From contig NZ_UUOC01000042.1 of NCBI RefSeq assembly GCF_900590755.1, forward strand, positions 1-61,366: DNA of 61,366 nucleotides, read 5' to 3'. Made by a program: the position numbers and the translations under genes. The notes under the pieces were generated by a model. The model was not told the origin of the DNA. It made no database searches and saw only the letters and a program-made list of their open reading frames with translations. This DNA is from Pseudomonas viridiflava (lineage in GTDB: Bacteria; Pseudomonadota; Gammaproteobacteria; Pseudomonadales; Pseudomonadaceae). Shown here piece after piece: positions 35,533 through 43,994 of the stretch (within the stretch, counting starts at the first letter, position 1; every line of letters starts with the position of its first letter).

Positions 35533-35762
35533 CTGTAGGAGCAATCGGAGGTAACGACGGTCGCGAAAGCGGTGTGTCAGGCACTCCACAATTCGCAGCC
35601 TTCGGCAGCTCCTACAGGGCATGCGTTTCCTCAGATACACCGCGATCCTGTAGGAGCAATCGGAGGTTACGACGGTCGCGAAAGCGGTGTGTCAGGCACT
35701 CTACAATTCGCAGCCTTCGGCAGCTCCTACAGGGCATGCGTTTCCTCAGATACACCGCGATC
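35533..35762. repeat. Two tandem copies of a 115-bp unit with REP palindrome
   Basis: A unit beginning CTGTAGGAGCAATCGGAGG and ending ATACACCGCGATC occurs at 35533-35647 and again at 35648-35762, with only a couple of differences. The palindromic arms inside are unequal (GAGCAATCGGAGGTAACGAC against CCTTCGGCAGCTCC). Confidence 0.9.
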
Positions 35763-35824
35763 ATGTAGGGGCGAGCTTGCTCGCGAAGAACGATAGCGCG
35801 GAGTGCCTGAAAAAACGCATGATT

Positions 35825-35913
35825 TGTAGGAGCTCACCGAGGTTACGAGGCCAGCGATAGCGGTGTGTCAGACAGATCGCTATCGCTGCCTCGCGGTGCA
35901 CCTGAGCTCCTAC
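35825..35913. repeat. Palindrome with GCCAGCGATAGCGG core
   Basis: Imperfect opposed arms (TGTAGGAGCTCACCGAGG and CTGAGCTCCTAC) with a GCGATAGCGG core, 69 bp before the LysE-type gene. Family as at 31938-32028. Confidence 0.85.
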
Positions 35914-35981
35914 CAGTCCTGATTCGCAGCAAATCAAGTAAGCTCCAACCCACAACCCCCTTCGACAGCCAGGAAGTCGTC

Positions 35982-36617
35982 ATGCCCGAACTCGCTAGCC
36001 TAATCACCTTCTCCCTGATTTGCCTTGGCATGGTGCTCACACCTGGCCCGAACATGGTCTACCTTATCTCGCGCTCCATCTCCCAAGGCCCCAAAGCCGG
36101 GCTGATTTCCCTGGGCGGCGTGGGCGTCGGGTTTCTGTTCTACATGCTCTGCGCTGCGTTTGGCATCACCGGCCTGGTGATGGCCGTGCCCTACGCGTAC
36201 GACGTATTGCGCGTAGCAGGCGCCATGTACCTGCTGTACCTGGCCTGGCAGGCACTCAAACCTGGTGGCCGTTCACCCTTTCAAATCAAGGAACTGCCCC
36301 GGGACAGCAATAAACAACTGTTCCTCATGGGCCTGATGACCAACCTGCTCAACCCCAAAGTCGCCGTGTTGTACTTGTCCCTGCTGCCGCAATTCATCAG
36401 CCTCGACAGCGGTGCCAGCGTCCTCAGCCAATCCCTGATCCTCGGCACCACCCAGACGCTCATCAGCCTGAGCGTCAACGCAATCATCGCCATGGCCGCC
36501 GGCTCCATCGCCGTCTTCCTCACCCAACGCCCGACCTGGGCAATGGTGCAGAAATGGCTGATGGGCACGGTGCTGTGCGGGTTGGCGGTGAAAATGCTGG
36601 TGGAAGGGCGGCGGTAA
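35982..36617 (+). CDS. LysE/RhtB-family exporter
   Basis: A 211-residue exporter with six helices: FSLICLGMVLTPGPNMVYLISRSISQG carries the T-P-G-P-N signature, and LMGLMTNLLNPKVAVLYLSLLPQFI the conserved N-P-K helix. It is unlike the 201-residue LysE gene at 20134 in sequence, so they are separate paralogues. AGGA lies seven bases before the ATG at 35982. Amino acid or amino-acid analogue export is typical for the family. Confidence 0.9.
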   Translation: MPELASLITFSLICLGMVLTPGPNMVYLISRSISQGPKAGLISLGGVGVGFLFYMLCAAFGITGLVMAVPYAYDVLRVAGAMYLLYLAWQALKPGGRSPFQIKELPRDSNKQLFLMGLMTNLLNPKVAVLYLSLLPQFISLDSGASVLSQSLILGTTQTLISLSVNAIIAMAAGSIAVFLTQRPTWAMVQKWLMGTVLCGLAVKMLVEGRR

Positions 36618-36622
36618 ATCTT

Positions 36623-36662
36623 TGCTGCTTTTCAGGCAGCATTCGCAGCCTGAAAAGCAGCA
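36623..36662. terminator. 15-bp hairpin between converging genes
   Basis: TGCTGCTTTTCAGGC pairs perfectly with GCCTGAAAAGCAGCA around a 10-base loop. It starts five bases after the exporter stop and ends four bases before the end of the minus-strand gene, so it probably terminates both transcripts. Confidence 0.65.
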
Positions 36663-36666
36663 CTTA

Positions 36667-37245
36667 TCATTTCTTGTTATCCGTAATCGCCTTCACCAAC
36701 TCCCCATGTGCCTTGGCATCTTTTTCCAGGGAGATCACATTGACCATCGCCGTGCGCTTGCCCGCCGCAGCCGTCACGGTGGTGCTCAGGACCTTGCCAC
36801 CGTCTACGCTGCCGGAAATATCCAGCTGCCGCACCCCAAGGCCGCGACGCACCATCTTCTTCTCGCCCAGCTGTTTGAAGTTCTGGTAACTGGCTTTCTG
36901 CTGCTCGACCGTCGCGGCGATGATCCCATCCAGCGTGGCCTTGTCATTGCTCGACACTTTCTGCCCTGAGCCTAGCGGCGTCTCGGTGATAATCACCACG
37001 CGCTTGGCGGCCTTGTTCATGTACAAAGAACCCGTCACACCCGCGGCCTTGGCCTTGTCGTCGATCTCCGGCATCGGGCTTTTCACGTATTCCTTGGGCA
37101 AGCGAAACACCAGTCGCCCACCCAACAGCGAGATCTTCTGCAGACTCGGCGCTTGTTGTTTGGTTGCGGCGATGACGTCTGCACTCTGCAGGCTCATCAC
37201 CAACGCAGCAGCCAGCACAACGGTTCTACAACTGAAAAACCGCAT
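36667..37245 (-). CDS. Periplasmic DcrB-like protein
   Basis: A 192-residue exported protein with a signal peptide (VLAAALVMSLQSADVIAATK). The mature part begins SLLGGRLVFRLPKEYVKSP and has an alternating strand pattern (LYMNKAAKRVVIITETPLGS, VRQLDISGSVDGGKVLSTTVTAAAGKRTAMVNVIS) that looks like the DcrB/DUF1795 fold. That assignment rests on pattern only. The role of DcrB (phage C1 adsorption, lipoprotein maturation) is known only in enterics. Confidence 0.75.
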   Translation of the reverse strand: MRFFSCRTVVLAAALVMSLQSADVIAATKQQAPSLQKISLLGGRLVFRLPKEYVKSPMPEIDDKAKAAGVTGSLYMNKAAKRVVIITETPLGSGQKVSSNDKATLDGIIAATVEQQKASYQNFKQLGEKKMVRRGLGVRQLDISGSVDGGKVLSTTVTAAAGKRTAMVNVISLEKDAKAHGELVKAITDNKK

Positions 37246-37401
37246 GGGGTTTCCTCATAAGGGCTGGGTCAGGAGTGAATGGTGGCATCCTGCCTTAATG
37301 GGTTGTTGATGTCGAATGGCGGCGGGAAAACCGACTGAGTTTGTGTCAGCACTGTCGGCACTTTTGTGTGCGGTCGAAAAATAGTCTCACCAGTGGCGAG
37401 A

Positions 37402-37754
37402 CTATTTCCCCATCGGCGCCAACATCGCCCGAATCCCCCGACACTTCGGGTAACCCCACACCCCCAGAAATTGCCCCCGGCATTACCCCCGGTGCGCGCC
37501 ACCTTGACCACCATGGGTTTCTTGCAGTGGGGGCAGGCTGGGGCTTGGGGCGGCGGTGTTGCCTTGGGCACTGCCTTTGGTTTGGGCTTCTTGGTTTTGC
37601 GAGTGACGGGCGGGGCAGCAGGTTGGGGGGCGGCGGGCGGGGCCTCTGCGGGCTTATCTTTTATGTGTGACTCCGCCGTGTGCCCACGCAGCTGTCGAAC
37701 CCAGGCAGCCACCCGAGCGAGCCAAATTCTGAAGCGATGCTGTTTTGTGGTCAT
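37402..37754 (-). pseudogene. Topoisomerase-type zinc-ribbon protein, frameshifted
   Basis: The first 99 residues read well: a basic head, a Pro/Ala/Lys linker, then CPHCKKPMVVKVARTGGNAGGNFWGC, the first half of a C4 zinc finger of the topoisomerase I C-terminal type. After that Cys the frame fails in a G4 run at 37454-37457. In the neighbouring frame the expected end is present (GYPKCRGIRAMLAPMGK, stop at 37402-37404), with the missing zinc ligand Cys. One extra G would restore a complete protein of about 117 residues. As sequenced, the product would run on to 37269 and lack the fourth Cys. It is either a pseudogene or a homopolymer sequencing error. Confidence 0.75.
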
Positions 37755-38059
37755 GGGCGAAATTATTCAGAGGCGGGCAGGGGCGGACTTTAACAAAAGC
37801 TGAGACAAACGACGCATCCCTGTAGGAGCCGTCGGAGGTTACGACGGCCGCGAAACCGATGCATCAGACGACTGACAAACCCGCCACCACCACGCCAAAT
37901 CCGCCACCCCACGGCACAATGGTGGCCTAACGCTATACCGTTCGGCTGATAACGAAAGATGTAATGCCATAATGATGGCATTCCGACGAGCGTCGCTCAC
38001 GGCCTTCGTATCATTGCCGACACAATGCCCGAACAGACACTCACTTTGGGTATAACACT
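37755..38059. other. Intergenic region with half palindrome and short dyad
   Basis: No gene is seen. A single REP-like arm (CTGTAGGAGCCGTCGGAGG) lies at about 37820 without a clean partner. A dyad AATGCCA (37963-37969) and TGGCATT (37976-37982) lies 78 bp before the protease start and may be an operator or part of its promoter region. Confidence 0.5.
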
Positions 38060-39271
38060 ATGGTCTCGACGGTCACCTCCTACACGGATGCACGCAACAA
38101 AGCTGTAACAGGCCAGGGCAATGATGGCGTGGTTATGGTATCCACAGGAGGTGGTTATTACGGTACAGGCGTTTTGTTGTATGGCGGTCAGGCGATCCTG
38201 ACGGCGGCCCATTTGTTCAAGAATGGCACCAACAACACGTCCGTCACCTTCGAAACCACAGCCGGCAAACAGACGCTGGGCGCGAGCAAGGTCGACGTCA
38301 TGTCGAACTATGACGCCACCAACCTGAACAACGACCTGGCCATCGTCTGGCTCAGCGGCCACGCGCCGGTTGGTGCCGAACGCTACGACCTGTACCGCGA
38401 CGCCAACGAAATCGGCCAGACCATGACCATGGTCGGCTACGGCGTACCGGGCACTGGCGCATCAGGCGTTTCCACCAACTACTCGGCCGCGCCGATTCGC
38501 CAGATCGCCTACAACACATTCGACGCCGACGCAGCCGCGCTCAAGGCCAAGATGGGCAACTACATCTCCTGGAACCCCAAGGCGGGCACCCAGTTGATCG
38601 CCGACTTCGATGATGGCACCACCAGCCACGACGCTCTCGGCGGCCTGCTCGGTATCAAACATACCGGCCTGGGTCAGAAAGAAGGCATCCTCAGCGCTGG
38701 CGACAGCGGCGGCCCGGCGTTCATTAACGGCAAAATCGCCGGCATCGCCAGTTCGATCAACAGCATGTACCTCAACGGCGCCCACCCGGACGTCGACAAC
38801 AGCCTCAACAGCAGCTACGGCGAAATCGGCGCCTGGTCGCGCATCAGCGCCTATCAGGAAACCATCGATAAGGCCATTCGCGCCAGCTACACCGATGCGC
38901 CGACCAAAATGTCCGAGGTAAAAACCAACGTCGTCGAAGGCAACTCCGGCGCGACCAATGCCTACTTCCTGGTCCAGTTCAACGGCACTCGCAGCGACCC
39001 GAACAAGGTCATCAGCCTCAACTTCACCACCCGTGATGGCACTGCCAAAGCCGGCGAAGACTACCTGGCCACCAAAGGCACCCTCAACTTCTACGCCGGC
39101 GAAACCCAGGCCGTCCTCGCCGTCGAAGTACTGGGCGACACCAAATGGGAAGCCAACGAAACCTTCTACATGGACTTCACCAACCCGGCCGACGCCAGCC
39201 ACGGCCAAAACATCATCCTCACCGGCATGAAGACCATCGTTAACGATGATGGCCCGCTCGCCTGGATTTGA
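38060..39271 (+). CDS. Trypsin-like serine protease with one Calx-beta domain
   Basis: A 403-residue protease. The S1 catalytic triad is His51 (ILTAAHLF), Asp92 (NNDLAIVWL) and Ser216 (SAGDSGGPAF). A Calx-beta domain follows at about 290-400 (KTNVVEGNSGATNAYFLVQF, DGTAKAGEDYLATKGTLNF, IVNDDG). There is no signal peptide, no RTX repeats and no visible C-terminal secretion signal, yet this domain pair is typical of large secreted adhesin-proteases. The protein stops exactly at the NDD linker that usually joins tandem Calx-beta repeats, so it may be a shortened version. A type I secretion path is possible but not shown. Confidence 0.88.
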   Translation: MVSTVTSYTDARNKAVTGQGNDGVVMVSTGGGYYGTGVLLYGGQAILTAAHLFKNGTNNTSVTFETTAGKQTLGASKVDVMSNYDATNLNNDLAIVWLSGHAPVGAERYDLYRDANEIGQTMTMVGYGVPGTGASGVSTNYSAAPIRQIAYNTFDADAAALKAKMGNYISWNPKAGTQLIADFDDGTTSHDALGGLLGIKHTGLGQKEGILSAGDSGGPAFINGKIAGIASSINSMYLNGAHPDVDNSLNSSYGEIGAWSRISAYQETIDKAIRASYTDAPTKMSEVKTNVVEGNSGATNAYFLVQFNGTRSDPNKVISLNFTTRDGTAKAGEDYLATKGTLNFYAGETQAVLAVEVLGDTKWEANETFYMDFTNPADASHGQNIILTGMKTIVNDDGPLAWI

Positions 39272-39488
39272 TCGCGACGGGTTAAAACAGGGAGCGGTTA
39301 AAACAGGTAGACAGCCTCACTCCACCGTTGGAGCGAGGCTTGCCCGCGAAGGCGTCGGATCAGCCAACATTGAGTTTCTGTGCAACGCTCAAAAAGTTTG
39401 GCCATTTCAATCAAATCGGTTTAGTGGCGTAATGATGGCATGGTACAAAGCTGGTAGGACGCGTCGTTCTATCAGCTAAGGATCAGCC

Positions 39489-39779
39489 ATGAGAAAGGTA
39501 GGAATCAGCTTCATTGCCGCGCTGGCAATGCTCTGCGCATTTTCGGTTTCCGCAAAAGACACCAAGGTCCCCGATTCAGCCATCATTCAACTACTAATCG
39601 ACGACTCAATTGCGGGCTACTCCGGCAACTGCCCTTGCCCCTACAACGCAATGCGCAACGGCAGAAGCTGCGGCAAACGCAGCGCCTACAGCCGCCCAGG
39701 CGGAGAATCGCCGCTCTGCTATAAAGAAGACGTCACCAAAGCGATGATCCAGGATTATCGGCAGCGGATGAAAGGCTAA
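39489..39779 (+). CDS. Small secreted cysteine-containing protein
   Basis: A 96-residue exported protein: a signal peptide (MRKVGISFIAALAMLCAFSVSAK), then SIAGYSGNCPCPYNAMRNGRSCGKRSAYSRPGGESPLCYKEDV, which has four Cys in a compact pattern (C-P-C-P, SCG, LCY) and is a recurring sequence in Gram-negative hypothetical proteins, sometimes attached to larger domains. Disulfide or metal binding is likely. AGGATCAGCC precedes the ATG. Function unknown. Confidence 0.85.
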   Translation: MRKVGISFIAALAMLCAFSVSAKDTKVPDSAIIQLLIDDSIAGYSGNCPCPYNAMRNGRSCGKRSAYSRPGGESPLCYKEDVTKAMIQDYRQRMKG

Positions 39780-40044
39780 AGCCTCCTGTAGGAGCCAACT
39801 TGTTGGCGAGGCGTCCAATCATCCACACCGCCTCGCTAACTCCCGCCCCGTGGGAGCGCGCTTGCCCGCGATAGCGCCAGCCAGGCCAGCACCTATTTCA
39901 ATCCATGCCCCACCGCGTCAAGCCCCCGCAATCAAACCATTTCGACTCTTGCAAACATGAAGATCCTTCTGCCGCAGACGCGAGGAGCTCTATGCTAGAT
40001 TTCGCTCAGTCATTAACGGATACATCCGTCAGGGAGAGCACATC
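39780..40044. other. Intergenic with half palindromes
   Basis: Between the secreted protein and the 40-residue membrane protein lie two REP-like half elements (TGTAGGAGCCAACTTGTTGGCG at about 39787, GTGGGAGCGCGCTTGCCCGC at about 39851) without matching partners. No gene is seen. Confidence 0.55.
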
Positions 40045-40167
40045 ATGCTCGCAACAGGCGTGGCGTTCATCGCAATAGGCTTAGCCACCAGCAACCCAGC
40101 CTTCTGGATACCCGGCTGTGTATTTATGGCAATCGCATATTCTCAAAGAGTCAAACGTCGGGACTGA
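40045..40167 (+). CDS. 40-residue membrane miniprotein
   Basis: A small gene starting MLATGVAFIAIGLATSNP and ending YSQRVKRRD. It has one or two short membrane segments (residues 3-14 and 20-33) and a basic tail that would stay in the cytoplasm. GGGAG lies eight bases before the ATG. It resembles the many short hydrophobic proteins of the YiaA/DUF type, but I cannot name a family. The GST gene starts 42 bp downstream. Confidence 0.6.
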   Translation: MLATGVAFIAIGLATSNPAFWIPGCVFMAIAYSQRVKRRD

Positions 40168-40208
40168 CCTTACAACCGATGCGGCAACAGCGATTTCAAG
40201 GAGGCTGC

Positions 40209-40859
40209 ATGCTCGAAGTATGGGGAAGACGCTCATCATTCAATGTTCAGAAAGTCATGTGGCTTATCGGGGAGCTGGATCTGCCCCATGAACATATCCC
40301 GGCAGGCGGCGCATACGGCCTCAAGGACTCTCCAGAATTCCTGGCCATGAACCCCCACGGTCGGATTCCCGTCATCAGGGACAGCGACAGCACCGTGGTC
40401 TGGGAATCACACAGCATTCTCAGGTATCTGGCAGCACGTTACGGCGGGCCCGAACTCTGGAGCAGCGACCCTGTGCGTCGCGCCAAGATCGACTGCTGGA
40501 TGGACTGGTCGCAGACAACGCTGCAACCCGAGTTCCTGACCGGCGTGTTCTGGGGTTTCTACAGAACTCCAGAAGCTCAGCGGGACCTCAAAGCGATCGA
40601 AAAAAACGTAGCGTTGTGCGCGCGGTACTTTCAATTGCTCGACCAAGTGTTGAGCAAGCAAGACTATCTAGCCGGCCAACACCTGACGCTGGCAGACATA
40701 CCGGCGGGTACTCATCTCTATCGCTACTTCAACCTGGATATCGCCCGCCCGAATGTTCCTCACGTCGAAGCCTGGTATCAAAGGTTGCAAACCAGTGCCG
40801 CCTTTCGGCAACACGTCATGATTCCTTTTGACGATCTGTTTGGGCGGTTGGATTACTAG
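40209..40859 (+). CDS. Glutathione S-transferase
   Basis: A 216-residue two-domain GST. The N-terminal thioredoxin-like half has MLEVWGRRSSFNVQKVMWLIGELDLPHEHI, where Ser/Asn near residue 9-12 is the usual GSH-activating position, NPHGRIPVIRD with the cis-Pro, and WESHSILRYLAARYG (the 'ES' GSH-binding Glu-Ser). The C-terminal helical half has LAGQHLTLADIPAGTHLYRY (the N-capping box 'TLADI'). The gene is preceded by AAGGAGG four bases from the ATG at 40209. The electrophile conjugated is unknown. Confidence 0.92.
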   Translation: MLEVWGRRSSFNVQKVMWLIGELDLPHEHIPAGGAYGLKDSPEFLAMNPHGRIPVIRDSDSTVVWESHSILRYLAARYGGPELWSSDPVRRAKIDCWMDWSQTTLQPEFLTGVFWGFYRTPEAQRDLKAIEKNVALCARYFQLLDQVLSKQDYLAGQHLTLADIPAGTHLYRYFNLDIARPNVPHVEAWYQRLQTSAAFRQHVMIPFDDLFGRLDY

Positions 40860-40981
40860 CAAAGGTCGGGACACGGCGGAATGTTCATTACGCTGCCGCG
40901 CTGTCTCGCAGCAAACAATGGAACTGTGGGACCGGCCAGCCCAGCCGGCCCCCAGTGCATCGGGTAGATCTGGCTGCAGTG

Positions 40982-42601
40982 CTACACCACGAACCGGTTC
41001 ACCAACTGATTCAGGTTAACCGCCAGCTTTGACATTTCACCGCACGCACTTGCCGTCTGGCTCGCGCCCGCAGCACTCTGCGTTGCCAGCTCGCGAATGC
41101 TGACCAGATTGCGGTCAACCTCACGGGCAACATGCGACTGCTCTTCAGAGGCCGTTGCAATCATAAGGTTACGTTCATTGATCTGAACAATGGCCGTTGA
41201 TATTTGATCCAGTGAGGTACTGGCCTCCTGGGCAACACCCAGTGATTCGGTCGCCAGGTCTTTGCTTGTATTCATCGCCTTCACGGCCAGATCAGAGTCG
41301 TTCTGGATGGCTGCGATCATCTGCTCGATTTCTTGAGTCGACACCTGGGTGCGATGGGCCAACGCCCTCACTTCGTCAGCAACTACCGCAAACCCGCGAC
41401 CTTGCTCACCTGCGCGTGCTGCCTCGATAGCAGCGTTCAAAGCCAACAGGTTGGTTTGTTCGGCAATCGCTCGAATCACCTCGACAACTTTCGTGATGCT
41501 CTGAGCACGATCCGACAAGCCTTGAATCTGTTCGCTTGTGTTTTCAACGTTACCGTTCAGCTTTTGAATGGACTTCAGTGTCTGAGCCACTCGCGCCAAG
41601 CCTACCTCGGTATAGCCCTGTGTACGCTTCGATTCCTGGGAAGCCGACTCCGCGTTGCGAGCGACCTCATCAACCGCCGCGCTCATTTCTGTAACTGCCG
41701 TGGCAGCCTGATTGACCTCGTCGTTTTGGGCCACAAGCCCCCGGCTCGACTCCTCAGTGACGGCCGTCATCTCCTCTGAAGCAGAGGCCAGTTGGGTGGA
41801 CGAATCGGAGATTTGAATGATGGTGCTGCGCAGGTTCGCTTGCATCTGTGCGAGCGCTTTCAACAGTCGCCCTGCTTCATCCGTCCCGCTGACCAGTATT
41901 TCCTTGGAGAGATCACTGGCCGCGATACGCTCTGCAACGGACAAGGCATCGTTAATCGGCGAGGTAATACTTTTCGTCAGCAGCAATGCCAACCCAACTG
42001 TCAGGATGACAACGCCTGCAATAATACCGACAACAAGCCAAAGCCCATTGTTATAGAGATCGGTTGCGTTCTGCCCAGCCTGCGCTGCCCCTTCGTTGTT
42101 AAAGGTAGTCAGGTCTTTAATTTGCGCTTCCATCGTATTCGTCAGAGGGCGGATACCTGTGCTCACCAAATTGACCGCGGCCGTTATGTCACCCTGCCTC
42201 ATCAGCGGTTCGAGAAGATCCAGCTGTTTGACGTAAGCATCGGCGCTGTTTTTTACCGGTGCGTAAAACGAGCGCTCCTTATCGCTCGCTATTAGGGGCT
42301 CATAAGCGGCCACTGCATCGGTGAACGTCTTTCGGTAACCAGGGAAGTTATCAATCGTCTTTTGAATGGATTGGGGGTCAGCAAGGCCTCGCTGTGTTTC
42401 GAGCCTCAATCGAAGGACCGTGGTGTTCATCAACGCCGTTTGTCGGATGCTAGCCATCCAATTGAGCTCGACGTCTTTTTCGGAGTCCCGCAGCTTGCCC
42501 ATTTGCATGATTGCGAAAGCGCCGAGCACAAAGACCAGCGCGATAATTAACGCGAAAAACAGGGCAGCACGTGGTGCTACGTTGAGATTTCTAAGACGCA
42601 T
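40982..42601 (-). CDS. Methyl-accepting chemotaxis protein, 4HB sensor
   Basis: A 539-residue chemoreceptor. A first membrane helix (residues 11-33) and a periplasmic four-helix bundle (about 35-185, with TVLRLRLETQRGLADPQSIQKTIDNFPGYRKTF) precede the second helix (about 188-210), a HAMP domain (SITSPINDALSVAERIAASDLS) and the signalling hairpin with its conserved tip EQTNLLALNAAIEAARAGEQGRGFAVVADEVRALA. It ends in a short LNQLVNRFVV. It controls CheA from the pole; the ligand is unknown. Pseudomonas genomes carry many, so no pathway is implied by position. Confidence 0.93.
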   Translation of the reverse strand: MRLRNLNVAPRAALFFALIIALVFVLGAFAIMQMGKLRDSEKDVELNWMASIRQTALMNTTVLRLRLETQRGLADPQSIQKTIDNFPGYRKTFTDAVAAYEPLIASDKERSFYAPVKNSADAYVKQLDLLEPLMRQGDITAAVNLVSTGIRPLTNTMEAQIKDLTTFNNEGAAQAGQNATDLYNNGLWLVVGIIAGVVILTVGLALLLTKSITSPINDALSVAERIAASDLSKEILVSGTDEAGRLLKALAQMQANLRSTIIQISDSSTQLASASEEMTAVTEESSRGLVAQNDEVNQAATAVTEMSAAVDEVARNAESASQESKRTQGYTEVGLARVAQTLKSIQKLNGNVENTSEQIQGLSDRAQSITKVVEVIRAIAEQTNLLALNAAIEAARAGEQGRGFAVVADEVRALAHRTQVSTQEIEQMIAAIQNDSDLAVKAMNTSKDLATESLGVAQEASTSLDQISTAIVQINERNLMIATASEEQSHVAREVDRNLVSIRELATQSAAGASQTASACGEMSKLAVNLNQLVNRFVV

Positions 42602-43035
42602 ACGAGATTCCTGTTTTCCGACGCAGAGTTGAGGTGTTCAACACGCTATCGACTCAACACCAGAAACTTGAGATGGGTGCGACCAAAGGAGGAGGTCCGC
42701 GATGGAAACTGTCATAAACGCGAGTGACGGTTTTGCGCCCTGCAGAAGATGACCGGATTGATCTGAGACGAGACCGTCCCTACAGCATAAATCCACTTCT
42801 GCCGTAGGACCCTTCTGTTTTCCCCCCGCAGGGCGCTGTCCTGCGCACTGCCTTGCTAAGGTCAGCTCCTGAGCCAAACAGGGCACCCTTTATGACGAGC
42901 AATTTTCAAGCAGTCCTGAAAGCCCGCCGTACAGGCCTGCGAGCAATGGCGACGTGTTGAGTGGCATCGGTCAGCCCACCCCTCTAGTTTTAATGCTGCT
43001 TAACGCCCCCTCCCGAAAATACAGCGAGGCACATC
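42602..43035. other. 434-bp divergent intergenic region
   Basis: Between the chemoreceptor (minus) and the gene at 43036 (plus). No credible gene is present; a frame at 42638-42886 has no ribosome site and no recognisable domain. The region must hold two promoters, but I could not locate clear -35/-10 pairs. Confidence 0.5.
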
Positions 43036-43650
43036 ATGTCCGACGACAACAACATCAACATTGGCTCCATCGGTAACGCCAATCACATCAACATCGCCCA
43101 GAGTCAGTCTTCCATGCGCAACCCCATCGAGTTCGAAGTCGTGGCCAGCAGTGTGCAACGGCTAAGCCGCGCCAGCGTCAACAAAGGTGCCTGGTACTTC
43201 GCAGGCTCCATACCGGCGTTCGCACTCTCGGTCATGTCCATACTTGCCGATGCGACGGGTATCTTTTCCTACTTCAATCTCGGCTGGAAAATCCTTGCCT
43301 GGACCATCGCCATCGTCGGCATGTTTGGCCTCATGTTCTACAAGACCAAAGGCAAGATAGCCTTGCAAATCATTCCCCAAGGGCAGGCGCGCTTCATCGA
43401 TGGGCAGTGGGTCGAGCGCGACGAAACCGGTGATTACCTGCTGTATCGCAAAACAGCGTCTTGCAACCATCAAGGCTGCAAAGGCACGGTCCGCATCCAG
43501 CTACCGCCGCCACGTGAGCAGCATAACCACGACTACATCGGCGTGTGTGACATCGGCGGCAAACAACACACCTACCGCGTGGACTTCAACGGCATTGGCG
43601 AGCGCCAGCACTTCAACTGGGATCCACTCGACCCGCCGAAGCCACAATAG
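43036..43650 (+). CDS. Two-helix membrane protein with Cys/His cytoplasmic tail, unknown
   Basis: A 204-residue protein. It opens with a polar Asn/Ile-rich repeat (DDNNINIGSIGNANHINIAQSQ), has two membrane helices (about residues 52-72 and 83-102), then a hydrophilic C-terminal half with the segment SCNHQGCKG and NHDYIGVCDIGGKQH, where Cys and His could bind zinc. I do not know this family. It borders the accessory island, just before the methyltransferase remnant and coaA-like gene. The start is well placed after GAGGCACATC. Confidence 0.65.
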   Translation: MSDDNNINIGSIGNANHINIAQSQSSMRNPIEFEVVASSVQRLSRASVNKGAWYFAGSIPAFALSVMSILADATGIFSYFNLGWKILAWTIAIVGMFGLMFYKTKGKIALQIIPQGQARFIDGQWVERDETGDYLLYRKTASCNHQGCKGTVRIQLPPPREQHNHDYIGVCDIGGKQHTYRVDFNGIGERQHFNWDPLDPPKPQ

Positions 43651-43753
43651 AACCACTCAAGCACTGGCGAAGATTTGTCTCAGCACCGCCGAGACAAATC
43701 GTGCGAGCCGCATCACGACTGCCAGGCACGACTTCACGCTTCCACTTGTCATG

Positions 43754-43990
43754 TACTCAGGCATTGGCGTTGGCGTTGGCGTTGGCATTGGCAGTGGGGT
43801 GCGTGTGCTGGACGTTGCGCTGCGCAACGGGCGACGTGGCTTCCCGCTCAGAGGCATGGTCGGGAAAACTGGCGAAGTGATAGCGATTGACCACGACAGT
43901 GTTGCACTCGCCACGGCCCGTGACCGAGCGGATACCCATCAGCAACGTGCACCTGGCGCCAAGGATGGCCCGCTAGTCATAGGGAGATCT
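43754..43990 (+). pseudogene. Remnant of a class I SAM-dependent methyltransferase
   Basis: The frame reads GIGSGVRVLDVALRNGRRGF, then MVGKTGEVIAIDHDSVALATARDRAD. This matches motif I ('RVLDVGCG.G'), which is broken here (ALRNG in place of the Gly-rich loop), and motif II ('vG..GeVigiD.d..aLatAr.rA') of a methyltransferase. No start with a ribosome site and no remainder of the gene are present. It ends in the 5' flank of the coaA-like gene. Confidence 0.6.
43757..43796. repeat. GGCGTT hexamer microsatellite
   Basis: A run of imperfect GGC(A/G)TT hexamers (GGCATTGGCGTTGGCGTTGG and on) inside the methyltransferase remnant. It encodes a Gly-Ile/Val repeat in that frame and probably arose by slippage. 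Confidence 0.75.
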
Positions 43991-43994
43991 TGAA

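Noticed and set aside
42638..42886. An 82-codon minus-strand frame between the chemoreceptor and the gene at 43036
   Set aside because: No ribosome site and no domain; it lies where the chemoreceptor promoter should be.
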